From NCBI RefSeq assembly GCF_000013765.1, contig NC_007954.1, positions 2,418,001 to 2,482,000 of the forward strand: a stretch of 64,000 nucleotides of DNA, given 5' to 3'. A model generated the notes under the pieces. That model was not told where the DNA came from, made no database searches, and was given only the letters and a program-made list of their open reading frames with translations. Position 1 is the stretch's first letter. Every line of letters starts with the position of its first letter. The stretch comes from Shewanella denitrificans OS217 (GTDB lineage: Bacteria; Pseudomonadota; Gammaproteobacteria; Enterobacterales; Shewanellaceae). This document shows positions 34,243 through 42,737 of this stretch, piece by piece. The translations under genes and the position numbers were made by a program.

Positions 34243-34866
34243 ATGTACCCTAATATAAAAATCACCCAAAAATTAGGTATCTTTGAGAGTAATCGATTAG
34301 AAATTATTGGTAACACAGAGATAGAAATAACCTACAAAGGATTTTTCAAGTCACAAACAGGGAGAATCCCTCTAGGTGTTATCAACCCTAATCCTGTCAA
34401 CTACAAAAAAGTAAATGTTAAAGCTCTTTTCTTGAGTATTTTGTGTTTCCTTGTTGTAGTGGCCTGTGTCTTTGGCTATTTACAAGGATTGGCTAAGGAT
34501 GCAGGAGTGTTTATTGTTCTAGGTGCCGTCTTTGGGGTATTTGCATTGTTAGTTCTAAATTCTTGTTTGAAAAGCTCCGTACAGGCTTTAATTTTTCATA
34601 ACATTGAAAATGGTGCCAACTTGTTTGCCCTTTTCCCCAACAAAAATCCGAACTCAGAAGTCGATACTTTTACGAATGCATTAGCAGAGCGAATTAAGTC
34701 AATTCGTTACCCAGAAAACTTATCATTGGTCCAAAAGTGGGAAGTTTATCATAAACATTTAAATTACTTATTCAGTGAGAATGTAATAACAGACCAAGAG
34801 CTAAACACAATATTATCTCGTATTAAATCAGAAAATAAAAAGGCTGAAATTATCAAATTAGTGTGA
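34243..34866 (+). CDS. Two-segment membrane protein of unknown function
   Basis: A 207-residue protein with a polar N-terminal domain (about 1-60), a hairpin of two membrane segments (about 62-82 and 88-110), and a C-terminal domain of about 95 residues that ends in a helical segment (VYHKHLNYLFSENVITDQEL). The layout resembles small inner-membrane proteins with a PH-like N-terminal domain, but I cannot name the family. GGAAATT lies 5 bases before the ATG. It is convergent with the GNAT gene, and both sit between the 250-bp repeats R4 and R5. Confidence 0.55.
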   Translation: MYPNIKITQKLGIFESNRLEIIGNTEIEITYKGFFKSQTGRIPLGVINPNPVNYKKVNVKALFLSILCFLVVVACVFGYLQGLAKDAGVFIVLGAVFGVFALLVLNSCLKSSVQALIFHNIENGANLFALFPNKNPNSEVDTFTNALAERIKSIRYPENLSLVQKWEVYHKHLNYLFSENVITDQELNTILSRIKSENKKAEIIKLV

Positions 34867-34902
34867 TTTGTAGCTAATAAGAGACGACTTTGTGTTTGAT
34901 GA

Positions 34903-35385
34903 CTAAATCGTCTTTTGCCAAAATAGTGCTTTGCCCATTTGTGGATCTAATTCATAACCCGCAAAACCGAATTTAATATACGATTTACGCGCCACTTCAT
35001 TGCCTTCTAGCACTTCTAAGGTGATTTTACAGCAGCCCTTCTCTATAGCCAGCGCTTCCACTTTAGCTAACATCAACTGGCTAATCCCAAGTCCTCTAAA
35101 ACGTTGACTAACAACAATATCGTGTATATTGATCAGTGGTTTACATTGGAATGTTGAGAAGTTTTCAAAGCAATTAATCAATCCCGCAGGCTTTCCATCT
35201 ACGTAGCAAATGATACTAAAGGCGTGTGGGATTTTAGATAATGCAATGGCCAAATTGTCTTTTACGAAATCAGCTAAAGGCTCACCACCACCCATAGGAT
35301 CTAGGGCATACTGTTCCAACAAATACCCGAGATCGACCGCCTGTTTTTCATTCAAATAATCTGCAATAACGACTTCAACGTTCAT
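34903..35385 (-). CDS. GNAT family N-acetyltransferase
   Basis: About 160 residues from the ATG at 35385, which has GGGGGAAAT just upstream; an in-frame ATG at 35409 exists but has no such site. The GNAT fold is clear: the acetyl-CoA motif A is VVSQRFRGLGISQLMLAKVE (about 88-107) and motif B ends KSYIKFGFAGYE. It transfers an acetyl group to an amine; the target may be a protein, amino acid or drug. There is no toxin-antitoxin partner beside it (no RHH gene). It lies in the R4-R5 unit. Confidence 0.85.
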   Translation of the reverse strand: MNVEVVIADYLNEKQAVDLGYLLEQYALDPMGGGEPLADFVKDNLAIALSKIPHAFSIICYVDGKPAGLINCFENFSTFQCKPLINIHDIVVSQRFRGLGISQLMLAKVEALAIEKGCCKITLEVLEGNEVARKSYIKFGFAGYELDPQMGKALFWQKTI

Positions 35386-35436
35386 ATTTCCCCCAACGAA
35401 TAAGGCCATAAATTAGCTCACACAATCGGGCTAGAA

Positions 35437-35686
35437 ATCGAGCCCAGTCGATATAAAACAATAACATAATGCATTTTCGACATGTGCTCAAGCGAGATTG
35501 TGAGGGTTTGTTGCTAGAAAGCCGATATCGCTGGAGTTTATGGAAGCTGATTGGCTAATTCGACAGTTTTCTTTAAAAAACAGTGATTTTTAGCCACAAT
35601 AGCCCAACTCATTAAAGAATTAAGCTGATTTAGAAACATTGTTATTACAAGGAATTTTAGATTAGCCAGCTTTTAAGTGCTGGCAG
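35437..35686 (+). repeat. R-family repeat, copy R5 (long form, tail type B)
   Basis: 250 bp nearly identical to R4. Only the first dozen bases differ (ATCGAGCCCAGTCGATATAA instead of the CCAGCCATTATAA form). It ends in CCAGCTTTTAAGTGCTGG, a near-perfect palindrome. Confidence 0.92.
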
Positions 35687-35817
35687 CAACTGGAGAAGTG
35701 TCGCCGTCGTTTTTCTAGATGCTCACAATAGCTGCTGAGTTCCCCCTGTGTCAGGATAGTTGTCACCCCTTAAAAATCACTATTGTATAAAGACAGGGGG
35801 CGGTAACAGAGAACGAT

Positions 35818-36318
35818 ATGGCTCGGTATTCACAAGAACGTAAGGACTCGATCCTTAAAAAGTTATTACCCCCGCACAATTTAACCGTTGCAGAGGTTGC
35901 ACGAGAAGAAGGCATGGCAGTGCAAACCTTGTATCATTGGCGAGATAATGCCAGAAAAGAAGGTCGTCCAGTGCCAGGTAAAACATTAACAACCGATGAT
36001 TGGTCAGCAGAAGCCAAGCTTGCCGTCATTATCGAAACTGCACCGATGTCAGAAGCTGAAGTGAGTCAATACTGCCGAGAAAAAGGCTTGTTTCGCGAAC
36101 AAGTTCAGCAGTGGAAACTCGATTGTTTGGCTGGTTTTCAAACCAGTGAAGTGCAAGCTAAAACGATTAAACAACAGGCTAAAGCCGACAAAGCAGAAAT
36201 CAAATCCCTGAAGCATGAATTACGCTACAAGGAGAAGGCGCTAGCTGAAGCTGCTGCTTTACTGGTGCTCAGAAAAAAGCTCAATGCGCTCTGGGAGGGC
36301 GACAACGAGGAGAGTTAA
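35818..36318 (+). CDS. IS3-family transposase OrfA
   Basis: A 166-residue protein with a helix-turn-helix (TVAEVAREEGMAVQTLYHWRD, about 20-41) that binds the element ends, a second HTH-like unit (SEAEVSQYCREKGLFREQVQQW), and a C-terminal coiled coil (about 120-160) rich in Lys, Glu and Ala. It carries the A_AAA_AAG slippery heptamer near its 3' end, so part of the product should be the OrfAB fusion. Confidence 0.92.
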   Translation: MARYSQERKDSILKKLLPPHNLTVAEVAREEGMAVQTLYHWRDNARKEGRPVPGKTLTTDDWSAEAKLAVIIETAPMSEAEVSQYCREKGLFREQVQQWKLDCLAGFQTSEVQAKTIKQQAKADKAEIKSLKHELRYKEKALAEAAALLVLRKKLNALWEGDNEES

Positions 36319-36335
36319 CGTCCTTACCTGAGCGC
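36273..36335 (+). promoter_or_regulatory. Programmed -1 frameshift site with downstream stem
   Basis: AAAAAAG at 36273-36279 is phased A|AAA|AAG in the OrfA frame, the classical slippery site. GCGCTC (36286-36291) can pair with GAGCGC (36330-36335) as a stimulatory stem. The -1 frame is open from the slip point into OrfB. Confidence 0.75.
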
Positions 36336-36344
36336 ACAAAATTA

Positions 36345-37373
36345 ATGATATTAATACAAGAAGCTTATGCCAATGGTGCGCGCCTTTACAAGGCTTGTAT
36401 TGAAGCTGAGCTCAGTAAGCGTACCTATCGACGTTGGTATCGAGCGGGTGTGGTGCAGGCTGATTTAAGGCCAACAGCGTTTCGGCCAGAGCCCGCCAAC
36501 AAGCTAAAAGAGCATGAACGAGAGCAGATATTAGCGGTATGCAATGAGCCTGAATATGCCAGCTTACCTCCCTCACAAATAGTGCCAACACTATTGGATA
36601 AGGGGATTTATATTGCATCAGAGGCCAGTTTCTACAGGGTATTAGATGCCAATGACCAGCTTAACCATAGAGGTCGCAGCCAAGTTGCAGTTAACCGCAG
36701 TAAGCCACTTAGTTACACGGCCGATGGCCCAAACCAAGTGTGGTCCTGGGACATCACGTATCTGGCCTCAGTAGTTAAAGGTCAGTTTTACTACCTGTAC
36801 ATGTTTGAGGATATTTACAGCCGAAAAATCGTCGGTTATGAAGTCCATGAACAAGAATGTGGCGAGCGTGCCGCTGAGCTAATCCAACGCAGCATGCTAC
36901 GGGAACAATGCTTTAAAAAGCCACTGGTGTTGCACTCTGACAATGGTGCGCCAATGAAGTCTCTGACGATGAAGGCCAAGCTTGAAGAGCTGAGTGTTAC
37001 CGCTTCACTGAGCCGGCCTAGAGTGAGTAACGACAACCCCTATTCAGAGTCATTATTTAAGACCTTAAAATACCGTCCGCAATGGCCAAAATCAGGTTTT
37101 AGCAGTTTAGCCGCAGCAAGGGAATGGGTTGAGAAGTTTGTGAAGTGGTACAACGATGAGCATAAACATAGCAAGCTTAACTTTGTCTCACCAGGGCAAC
37201 GTCATGCGTTGCAAGATAGCGCTATCTTAGACAAGCGAAAGAAAGTTCTCGAAGCGGCTAAGGCAAGAAACCCCAAGCGTTGGTCCAAGGACGTTAGAAA
37301 TTGTGAGGCGGTTGGCCCAGTAATGCTAAACCCAGATAAGGCACCCGCAGACGATGTAATAAATGCAGCTTAA
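36345..37373 (+). CDS. IS3-family transposase OrfB
   Basis: A 342-residue DDE catalytic protein with an integrase core. The acidic residues lie in VWSWDITYLAS near 130, VLHSDNGAPMKS near 195 and DNPYSESLFKTLK near 228; the spacing between the last two fits D(35)E. The frame is -1 relative to OrfA and stays open upstream of the ATG at 36345, so the active enzyme is probably OrfAB. The gene looks intact. Confidence 0.95.
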   Translation: MILIQEAYANGARLYKACIEAELSKRTYRRWYRAGVVQADLRPTAFRPEPANKLKEHEREQILAVCNEPEYASLPPSQIVPTLLDKGIYIASEASFYRVLDANDQLNHRGRSQVAVNRSKPLSYTADGPNQVWSWDITYLASVVKGQFYYLYMFEDIYSRKIVGYEVHEQECGERAAELIQRSMLREQCFKKPLVLHSDNGAPMKSLTMKAKLEELSVTASLSRPRVSNDNPYSESLFKTLKYRPQWPKSGFSSLAAAREWVEKFVKWYNDEHKHSKLNFVSPGQRHALQDSAILDKRKKVLEAAKARNPKRWSKDVRNCEAVGPVMLNPDKAPADDVINAA

Positions 37374-37668
37374 TATTTAAGCAAAGAGTGACAACTACCT
37401 TGAAAAACACCGAGTTCTTGAAGTCTGCCCACTGGACCGTGAATAGCTTGCCAAATTCAGCGGTTAGCTTGAGCCAAGTTCGTGGCTGACACTGTTAATT
37501 TTTATAGTGTAATGATTGAAAAGCAGTTACACAAAATTATTTACAGGCTCTACTTTTAAAGCCCAGGTATAAGCCTTCCATACCTGAGCTATGCTGGTGA
37601 TTAATTGAGCTCGTGTATAGTTTTGTTAACAACGAATTTGCAAGCTCATAATGGTTCACAGATTAAAC

Positions 37669-38052
37669 CTATTTTTGACCCACGATAATAACGCTATCAG
37701 TATACGAGTATCCATATCCATAGCCTCCAGTGCCTTCAGTCGCCATAGGTCCGCCGCCGAGGAGTCCTATTGGAGAACTTGAAATACTTCCACAATCATA
37801 AGCATATTTTCCCGAGGTAACAGTCACAATTTCTTTAAGCGCATAGCCGTCTTTATCAAGTACAGCTAATGCAATTTCGATATCGCGAGATAATCGCTCA
37901 CTATCGACTTCATTTTCTGAAAATTTTGGCATGTATTCATTTTTACTAGTACTTACATTTTTTTTTGCCCAAGGGTCATCAAAATCTCTATGTTCAGTTT
38001 TTTGAACTAATTCTTTAAAGTACGCTTTAACATAAATAACTTTACTTTCCAT
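37669..38052 (-). CDS. Hypothetical protein of 127 residues
   Basis: No signal peptide or membrane segment. The N-terminal part (MESKVIYVKAYFKELVQ) is beta-like, the middle (VDSERLSRDIEIALAVLDKDGY) is helical, and the C-terminal part is Gly/Tyr/Ser-rich (GGGPMATEGTGGYGYGYSY) before a final beta strand ending IIVGQK. I do not recognise the family. AT-rich, alone between the IS3 element and repeats. GGATACATCA upstream gives a modest ribosome site. Confidence 0.5.
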   Translation of the reverse strand: MESKVIYVKAYFKELVQKTEHRDFDDPWAKKNVSTSKNEYMPKFSENEVDSERLSRDIEIALAVLDKDGYALKEIVTVTSGKYAYDCGSISSSPIGLLGGGPMATEGTGGYGYGYSYTDSVIIVGQK

Positions 38053-38922
38053 TGATGTATCCTATGAGTCCATTTTCTTCCAATTTAGCACCACACTCAC
38101 AGATTGCACCCAATACCCTCGAAGTTGCCGAAATATTCGCATAAAAATCCCGTGAAGCCATCAGGGATGATGGTTAAGGCTCGTAGGGCACAGGGTGAAT
38201 GAAAATCTATGATTTTTAGTTTATGAGCGAGAGATAGGGATAATCGAACTGGAATGCTTTACATGGATGTAAAGCGCGCTGTCGAGCCGTTAGGTATTTT
38301 CTTCGTCTGATGAGGCTTCTCATAATCAAGAGTCACTTCGCCGGCGGCACAGGGGACTCTCGCAATAGATAAGTAAGAGGGGAGGATTTGCTGTTGAATC
38401 TTCCCTCTTGGCCAGTGCAGAGTGGAACCCTGCGATCTCTATTCAAACGAAGTTTGGACATTTTTGAGTTTGCGCCAGCGAGAAAGCTTGCGATGATGTT
38501 CACTCTACGACACGCGGGCTTTTGATTTAAACCAGAGTCGTCCCTGTAGCTCGCTTCTACTTTCCACCGTTAGCTAGTACGAACAATTAGATTATGAATA
38601 ATCTTGGGTAACCTATAGAAACACAGCTCAGGCTTGTCATGGTGTTCACTCGTCGACACACGTAAATACGTCCGTGTAGCTCGCTTCGACGTCCTGTCTC
38701 AGACGGTCGTCTCGCAAATCACCATGGCTCACCTATTAGGCTTTTGTGTAACCTCTTGACTAAAAAACATCAACTCAAAATTTAACGATGGGAGTCTTGA
38801 TTAAATTTCATCGACCATTTTCACCAAAAAAACATCTTAAGGTTTGATACAGATAATAACCTGTCAACGATTTTGTTTTAGTGACTCTTCAAACCCAAAG
38901 TCCTCACCAAGCGGCGAGCCCA
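38053..38922. other. Repeat-filled region between hypothetical gene and chitinase
   Basis: About 870 bp without a gene. 38120-38480 holds several short inverted repeats (for example around GGATGTAAAGCGCG and AATCCCGTGAAGCC). 38497-38722 is a second copy of the P-pair composite of 24541-24786. 38757-38800 is an S repeat (AAAAAACATCAACTCAAAAT). Confidence 0.65.
38497..38722. repeat. P-family repeat pair (copies 4 and 5) with shared spacer
   Basis: Starts GTTCACTCTACGACACGCGG and ends ACGGTCGTCTCGCAAAT. The inner spacer (ACGAACAATTAGATTATGAA and neighbours) is nearly identical to that of the 24541-24786 composite. Same orientation as that copy. Confidence 0.88.
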
Positions 38923-40320
38923 TCATCTGTTCTGTATTAAATGCCTCGTGTTTCCGATAATAAATGCCTCATTAATAGCATCGGCAAGCACATTGGTTCT
39001 ATTAGGACAGAGCCTGTTCTTATGACCAACAAGCTCAGACTCCATCATATTCTCCATATCTCCATAAACGTTCCAAACAATAAGGCCCGCCAAGTCTTCA
39101 TCTACGACATAATAGGCTTTCTCTTTGATTGAACGCACATTGTCATAACTAAGAAAATAATTGTCTTTGGTCAGATACGGAACCTTTGCATTTGCATCCC
39201 AGTGAGAGTTCCAACCATTGATTGTGCCGCCCCCGGTTTTTTGTTGAATAGCACTATAGAACGGCGTAGCGTCCCAGTATCCCCAGTTATCAAAATCACC
39301 GCAACTCATTATTGGTCCATCTGGTTGAAAATACTCTTCACCCGGCTGCGGAATTGTTTTAACTTTGTCGGCCGTAGGACCATTGAGCACGGCGGGATCC
39401 TTTGTGATAACGCCGCGACCATAAAACGCCACACCCAAATTGATTTTGTTTCGTTCCACACCCTGCTCTATCAGAAACTGGGTCGTGCTATCGAGAGATA
39501 ATGACCTTTCTGCACCTGGATAATTGTATAGCGGTGAGTTATGCCCAGCTTTATCAGACCAGCCACCGTTAATATCGTAGGTCATGATATTAAAGTAATC
39601 CATACTCGCCTGTAGTCTTTCCCAATTATATCCCGCCAGATTGGTGGGGTCCGCAGACATAGCGGCGGTAATGAGTACCTTGCCATTCTCGTTGCCAGTA
39701 CCAATTTCCCTGCGCAGCTCTGCCATCAGGGTTGCAAAATTTGCGTAGTCCGCATCAGAATAATTTTCAATATTCATACCCATTTCATTGGGATATTCCC
39801 AGTCGATATCGATACCATCAAATCCAAAAGTAGTGATCAGGTTGGCACAATCGTCGATAAAAGTGCTGCGCTTGCGAGCATCTGCAGCCACCTCACAAAA
39901 ATGCTTGGACATACTCCATCCGCCTATCGAGGCCATAACCTTGACGCCCGCAGCATGCGCCAATTTTATCAAGCCATCAGTGTCTACTTGTTGTGATGTT
40001 GCAGTACTTCCATACAAAATAAGCGTGTCATAGCTATTATAGTATGGTGTTGTGAGCAGAGGGCTGGATTCTTGTAGCTGACCTTGAAGAAAAATATTTT
40101 TATTACGCCCATCAGCACTATGCAAAGAGCCGTCTTTCGCCAAACCAAAGAACGCGAAATTAAGAATGGTGTATTTACTGAAATCTACATTCAATTGACA
40201 ATAGCATCCCTGCTCTGGCACCACGAGACTAGCTTGACTTTTCCAACCATCATAATTAGTTATATAACCAATGACTTCTTTGCCATGAGATGGGGATTCG
40301 GTTTGAGCATTAATAGACAT
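38923..40320 (-). CDS. GH18 chitinase without signal peptide
   Basis: About 465 residues from the ATG at 40320, which has AAGGAGAG at good spacing; the frame is open further up to 40371 but only into repeat R6. The GH18 signature FDGIDIDWEYPNE (about 167-179) contains the D-x-D-x-E triad with the catalytic Glu near 175; SIGGWSMSKH near 131 and NIMTYDINGGW are other family blocks. It hydrolyses beta-1,4 GlcNAc polymers. There is no signal peptide and no chitin-binding domain, so it is either cytoplasmic or exported by another route. It is island cargo, flanked by R6 and P/S repeats. Confidence 0.9.
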   Translation of the reverse strand: MSINAQTESPSHGKEVIGYITNYDGWKSQASLVVPEQGCYCQLNVDFSKYTILNFAFFGLAKDGSLHSADGRNKNIFLQGQLQESSPLLTTPYYNSYDTLILYGSTATSQQVDTDGLIKLAHAAGVKVMASIGGWSMSKHFCEVAADARKRSTFIDDCANLITTFGFDGIDIDWEYPNEMGMNIENYSDADYANFATLMAELRREIGTGNENGKVLITAAMSADPTNLAGYNWERLQASMDYFNIMTYDINGGWSDKAGHNSPLYNYPGAERSLSLDSTTQFLIEQGVERNKINLGVAFYGRGVITKDPAVLNGPTADKVKTIPQPGEEYFQPDGPIMSCGDFDNWGYWDATPFYSAIQQKTGGGTINGWNSHWDANAKVPYLTKDNYFLSYDNVRSIKEKAYYVVDEDLAGLIVWNVYGDMENMMESELVGHKNRLCPNRTNVLADAINEAFIIGNTRHLIQNR

Positions 40321-40347
40321 TGTGACTCTCCTTGATAAATTAAAAAA

Positions 40348-40460
40348 ATCTAGCCAGCTATCGTAAAACAATAACTTAATGCACTTCTAAGATCTGCTCA
40401 AGCAAGATTGTGAGATTTCACAACTTGAAGGATAATACGAGGTGAGGTTGAGGGGGATTA
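40348..40460 (+). repeat. R-family repeat, copy R6 (tail type A)
   Basis: ATCTAGCCAGCTATCGTAAA, then the common core (ACAATAACTTAATGCACTTC, CTCAAGCAAGATTGTGAG) and the type A tail shared with R3. A P-family unit begins where the tail ends. Confidence 0.88.
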
Positions 40461-40522
40461 CCCGTGTAGCTCGCTTCGGCGTCCTATTCTAGAAACAAGA
40501 AGTTGACGGTCGTCTCGCAACT
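40460..40522. repeat. P-family repeat, copy 6 (5' truncated)
   Basis: CCCGTGTAGCTCGCTTCGGC leads to ACGGTCGTCTCGCAAC, the 3' half of the P unit. The 5' half is missing and is replaced by the tail of R6. Confidence 0.8.
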
Positions 40523-40782
40523 CTCGTGGCGGATTGTCATGGCTCACCTTGTGTAATCTCTTGACCAAAAAACATCAACTGAAAATTATTACGGGCGTTT
40601 CGATAAATTGTCTATCCTCGCCGTACCACAGGGCTACAGTAGTGTGTCATCGACACTAATCTGGGTTCTGCGAAGGAGTGGCCATATTTAATTGACCACA
40701 AGACGCCAACATCGACAACTTCATTGAGTTTAGTCAATGATGCTAAATCTAATAATTAACCCTGGGTGTCCATATTTTTGCC

Positions 40783-41028
40783 CTACGCCTTTTCCTTATT
40801 CATACATTTCTTACATTTATTAGTAAAGAATGATTTAAAATTTGTTGGCTCGCCCCAATACCCTGCCACCAAGTTACACGCCTTACATTTAACCACTGTC
40901 ATATTCAATATTGAGATAATAAAAAAGAGCAAAATACTCAATGAAGAGAACCATGGATGATGCAATGAATAAATTAAACTGCTCCATAGGAGCAGAATTG
41001 CCATTACCCAAAAAATATTATATTTCAT
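40783..41028 (-). CDS. Small membrane protein with CxxC pairs
   Basis: An 81-residue protein with two membrane segments (about 5-22 and 27-46) followed by a cytoplasmic tail with CKAC and CKKC pairs about 24 residues apart, a likely zinc ribbon. I do not recognise the family. AT-rich, alone, with repeat R7 about 80 bp upstream of its start. An AGGTTTTAGT stretch precedes the ATG. Confidence 0.5.
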   Translation of the reverse strand: MKYNIFWVMAILLLWSSLIYSLHHPWFSSLSILLFFIISILNMTVVKCKACNLVAGYWGEPTNFKSFFTNKCKKCMNKEKA

Positions 41029-41107
41029 ACTAAAACCTCATCATGGGTACATTCATCGTTTCGATATTTAAAACACTAGTGCCAAACCCTAAACCAAGAT
41101 CCTGTAA

Positions 41108-41170
41108 ATCTGGCCAGTCGATATAAAACAATAACATAGTGCTATTCTACTATGCGCTCAAGTAAAATTA
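41108..41170 (+). repeat. R-family repeat, copy R7
   Basis: ATCTGGCCAGTCGATATAAA then ACAATAACATAGTGCTATTC and GCGCTCAAGT. This is the last copy and marks the right edge of the island; core genes follow within 70 bp. Confidence 0.85.
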
Positions 41171-41234
41171 CACCTTGTGTGCTTTTCCCTAACGCGCCAA
41201 AATGTGAAATCTTGTTTTTATGCTTGAGAAAATA

Positions 41235-41654
41235 ATGTCAAAACCAGTTCAGCAGCAGATTGGCAGCATTGCATTAGTGGTGGAAAACTACGATGATGCT
41301 ATCGCTTTTTATACTCAAAAACTGCAATTTACCTTAGTGGAAGACACTGATTTAGGCGGCGGTAAACGTTGGGTGCTGATTTCACCACCCGCTGATCCGC
41401 TGGCGAATTCCAATGGCACTAACTTACTCTTGGCTCAAGCTAGCAATGAGGAGCAAAAACAAGCGATTGGCAATCAGACGGGGGGCCGGGTATTTTTATT
41501 CTTACATACCAATGATTTTTGGCGCGATTATCAGTCAATGAAAACTAATGGTGTTCGGTTCAATGAAGAACCGAGAATCGAGGAATATGGCACCGTAGTG
41601 GTGTTTGAAGATCTCTATGGCAATAAGTGGGATTTACTGCTACTAACCTCTTAA
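41235..41654 (+). CDS. VOC (glyoxalase/bleomycin resistance) superfamily protein
   Basis: About 139 residues from the ATG at 41235 (MSKPVQQQIGSIALVVENYD); an upstream in-frame ATG at 41220 lacks support. Two beta-alpha-beta-beta-beta units are visible: IALVVENYDDAIAFYTQKLQF at the start and GGRVFLFLHTNDFWRDYQSM with VVFEDLYGNKWDLL at the end, as in extradiol-dioxygenase/glyoxalase folds. Metal ligands are not certain. Substrate unknown. It is the first core-like gene right of the island. Confidence 0.85.
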   Translation: MSKPVQQQIGSIALVVENYDDAIAFYTQKLQFTLVEDTDLGGGKRWVLISPPADPLANSNGTNLLLAQASNEEQKQAIGNQTGGRVFLFLHTNDFWRDYQSMKTNGVRFNEEPRIEEYGTVVVFEDLYGNKWDLLLLTS

Positions 41655-41749
41655 CCCTAACTCCCGCGGAATGAGCGTAAAATGAATGCCGTGAGGACAG
41701 TTAGATATGAGGGGGTAAACTCTTTACCTCCTCATTTATTTTCAATGAC

Positions 41750-42532
41750 TTACACTGGATTGATGATATCGATGAAATGATGACTTAAGCCAAATTCACG
41801 GCTTAAGTGTTCTCCTAATGCCTGAATACCAAATTGCTCTGTGGCGTGGTGGCCGGCGGCAAAGTAGTGAATACCCTGCTCCATGGCACTGTGATAGGTG
41901 CGCTCTGATACCTCACCGCTAATGAAAGCATCCACGCCTAATTTCACTGCTTCATCGATATAATCTTGAGCACCGCCTGTACACCAGGCGAGTGTGCTAA
42001 TGGGCTTGGTTTTATCACCTATGTGCAAGGCTTCTCGGCCGAGGCTTGTATGAAGATGGGCAGCAAAATCTTCAGGCAGCATAGGTGCCTTTAAATGCCC
42101 CTGCCAAAGTAAATCTTGTGACACTTGCGGGCAAACCCGAGGACTAATAATACCTAACACTCGGGCAAGTTCAGCATTGTTGCCCACGCCGTGATGCGCA
42201 TCTAGCGGCAGGTGATAACCAAACAAGCTGATGTCATTATTAATTAATGCCTTAATCCGCTTATGCTTCATGCCGGTTATCACTTCTGCTTCATTCTTCC
42301 AAAAAAATCCGTGATGTACCAAGATAGCATCGGCATTTAGCGCTATGGCTTGTTCTATTAATGGCTGGCAAGCGGTGACACCTGTGACTAGGGTGCGGAT
42401 ATTATCTTTACCTTCTACTTGCAATCCATTAGGGGCGTAGTCTTTAAATTGGCTAACACTTAAAAAGTCATCTAAATAGGCCGCTAACTGGGTCCGTGTT
42501 AAGCCGTCACTTGCCGTCATCTTTTGCTCCAA
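41750..42532 (-). CDS. Nif3-like dinuclear metal protein (YbgI family)
   Basis: A 260-residue protein of the Nif3/YbgI family, sometimes annotated GTP cyclohydrolase I type 2. The two-metal site is visible: ILVHHGFFW near 72, GYHLPLDAHHGVGNNAELA near 106, and FISGEVSERTYHSAMEQG, then FAAGHHATEQFG near 228. The family occurs in nearly all bacteria, but its cellular role is uncertain. Start ATG may be the fifth codon (MTASDG). The gene stands alone. Confidence 0.92.
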   Translation of the reverse strand: MEQKMTASDGLTRTQLAAYLDDFLSVSQFKDYAPNGLQVEGKDNIRTLVTGVTACQPLIEQAIALNADAILVHHGFFWKNEAEVITGMKHKRIKALINNDISLFGYHLPLDAHHGVGNNAELARVLGIISPRVCPQVSQDLLWQGHLKAPMLPEDFAAHLHTSLGREALHIGDKTKPISTLAWCTGGAQDYIDEAVKLGVDAFISGEVSERTYHSAMEQGIHYFAAGHHATEQFGIQALGEHLSREFGLSHHFIDIINPV

Positions 42533-42737
42533 ATTTGCAGTATTAAAAGGTGTTCACTAAAAGTGATTATATACAAATAGGCCAATGAATTTATGAATAT
42601 GTCACAAAAGGCGATTAAAACGTTCGTTTAATGGCCTAAATAGCCTCAAATTGGACTTTTACCCTAGTTTCACTCTAAAATCGTAATTAGCAAATTTTCA
42701 TCATAAGTTTTAACATAAACATGAGTAGGTTATTAAC

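Larger units (their letters stand above)
35747..37409 (+). mobile_element. IS3-family insertion sequence
   Basis: About 1.66 kb. Left end TGTGTCAGGATAGTTGTCAC; right end read inward TGTTTTTCAAGGTAGTTGTC. The inner GTAGTTGTCAC-type part is shared; outer bases differ. GAGTTC occurs near both edges (35738 and 37412) and might be a target duplication if the real ends lie a few bases further out. Two overlapping-frame genes form the transposase. Confidence 0.85.
40321..40782. other. Repeat-rich region upstream of the chitinase gene
   Basis: Contains R6 (40348-40460), a truncated P unit (40460-40522) and an S repeat (40559-40602). No gene. 40603-40782 shows nothing recognisable. Confidence 0.6.

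Noticed and set aside
34243..35385. Toxin-antitoxin pair (membrane protein with GNAT)
   Set aside because: GNAT toxins pair with a small RHH antitoxin on the same strand; here the genes are convergent and the partner is a membrane protein.
35738..37417. 6-bp target duplication GAGTTC of the IS3 element
   Set aside because: It would require ends without the usual TG...CA; noted but not accepted as the boundary.
24247..41234. Chromosomal integron cassette array
   Set aside because: Lone genes with repeats suggest it, but I found no integrase, no GTTRRRY/RYYYAAC core pairs and no strongly folding attC. Genes and repeats also differ in relative orientation. Kept only as an analogy.
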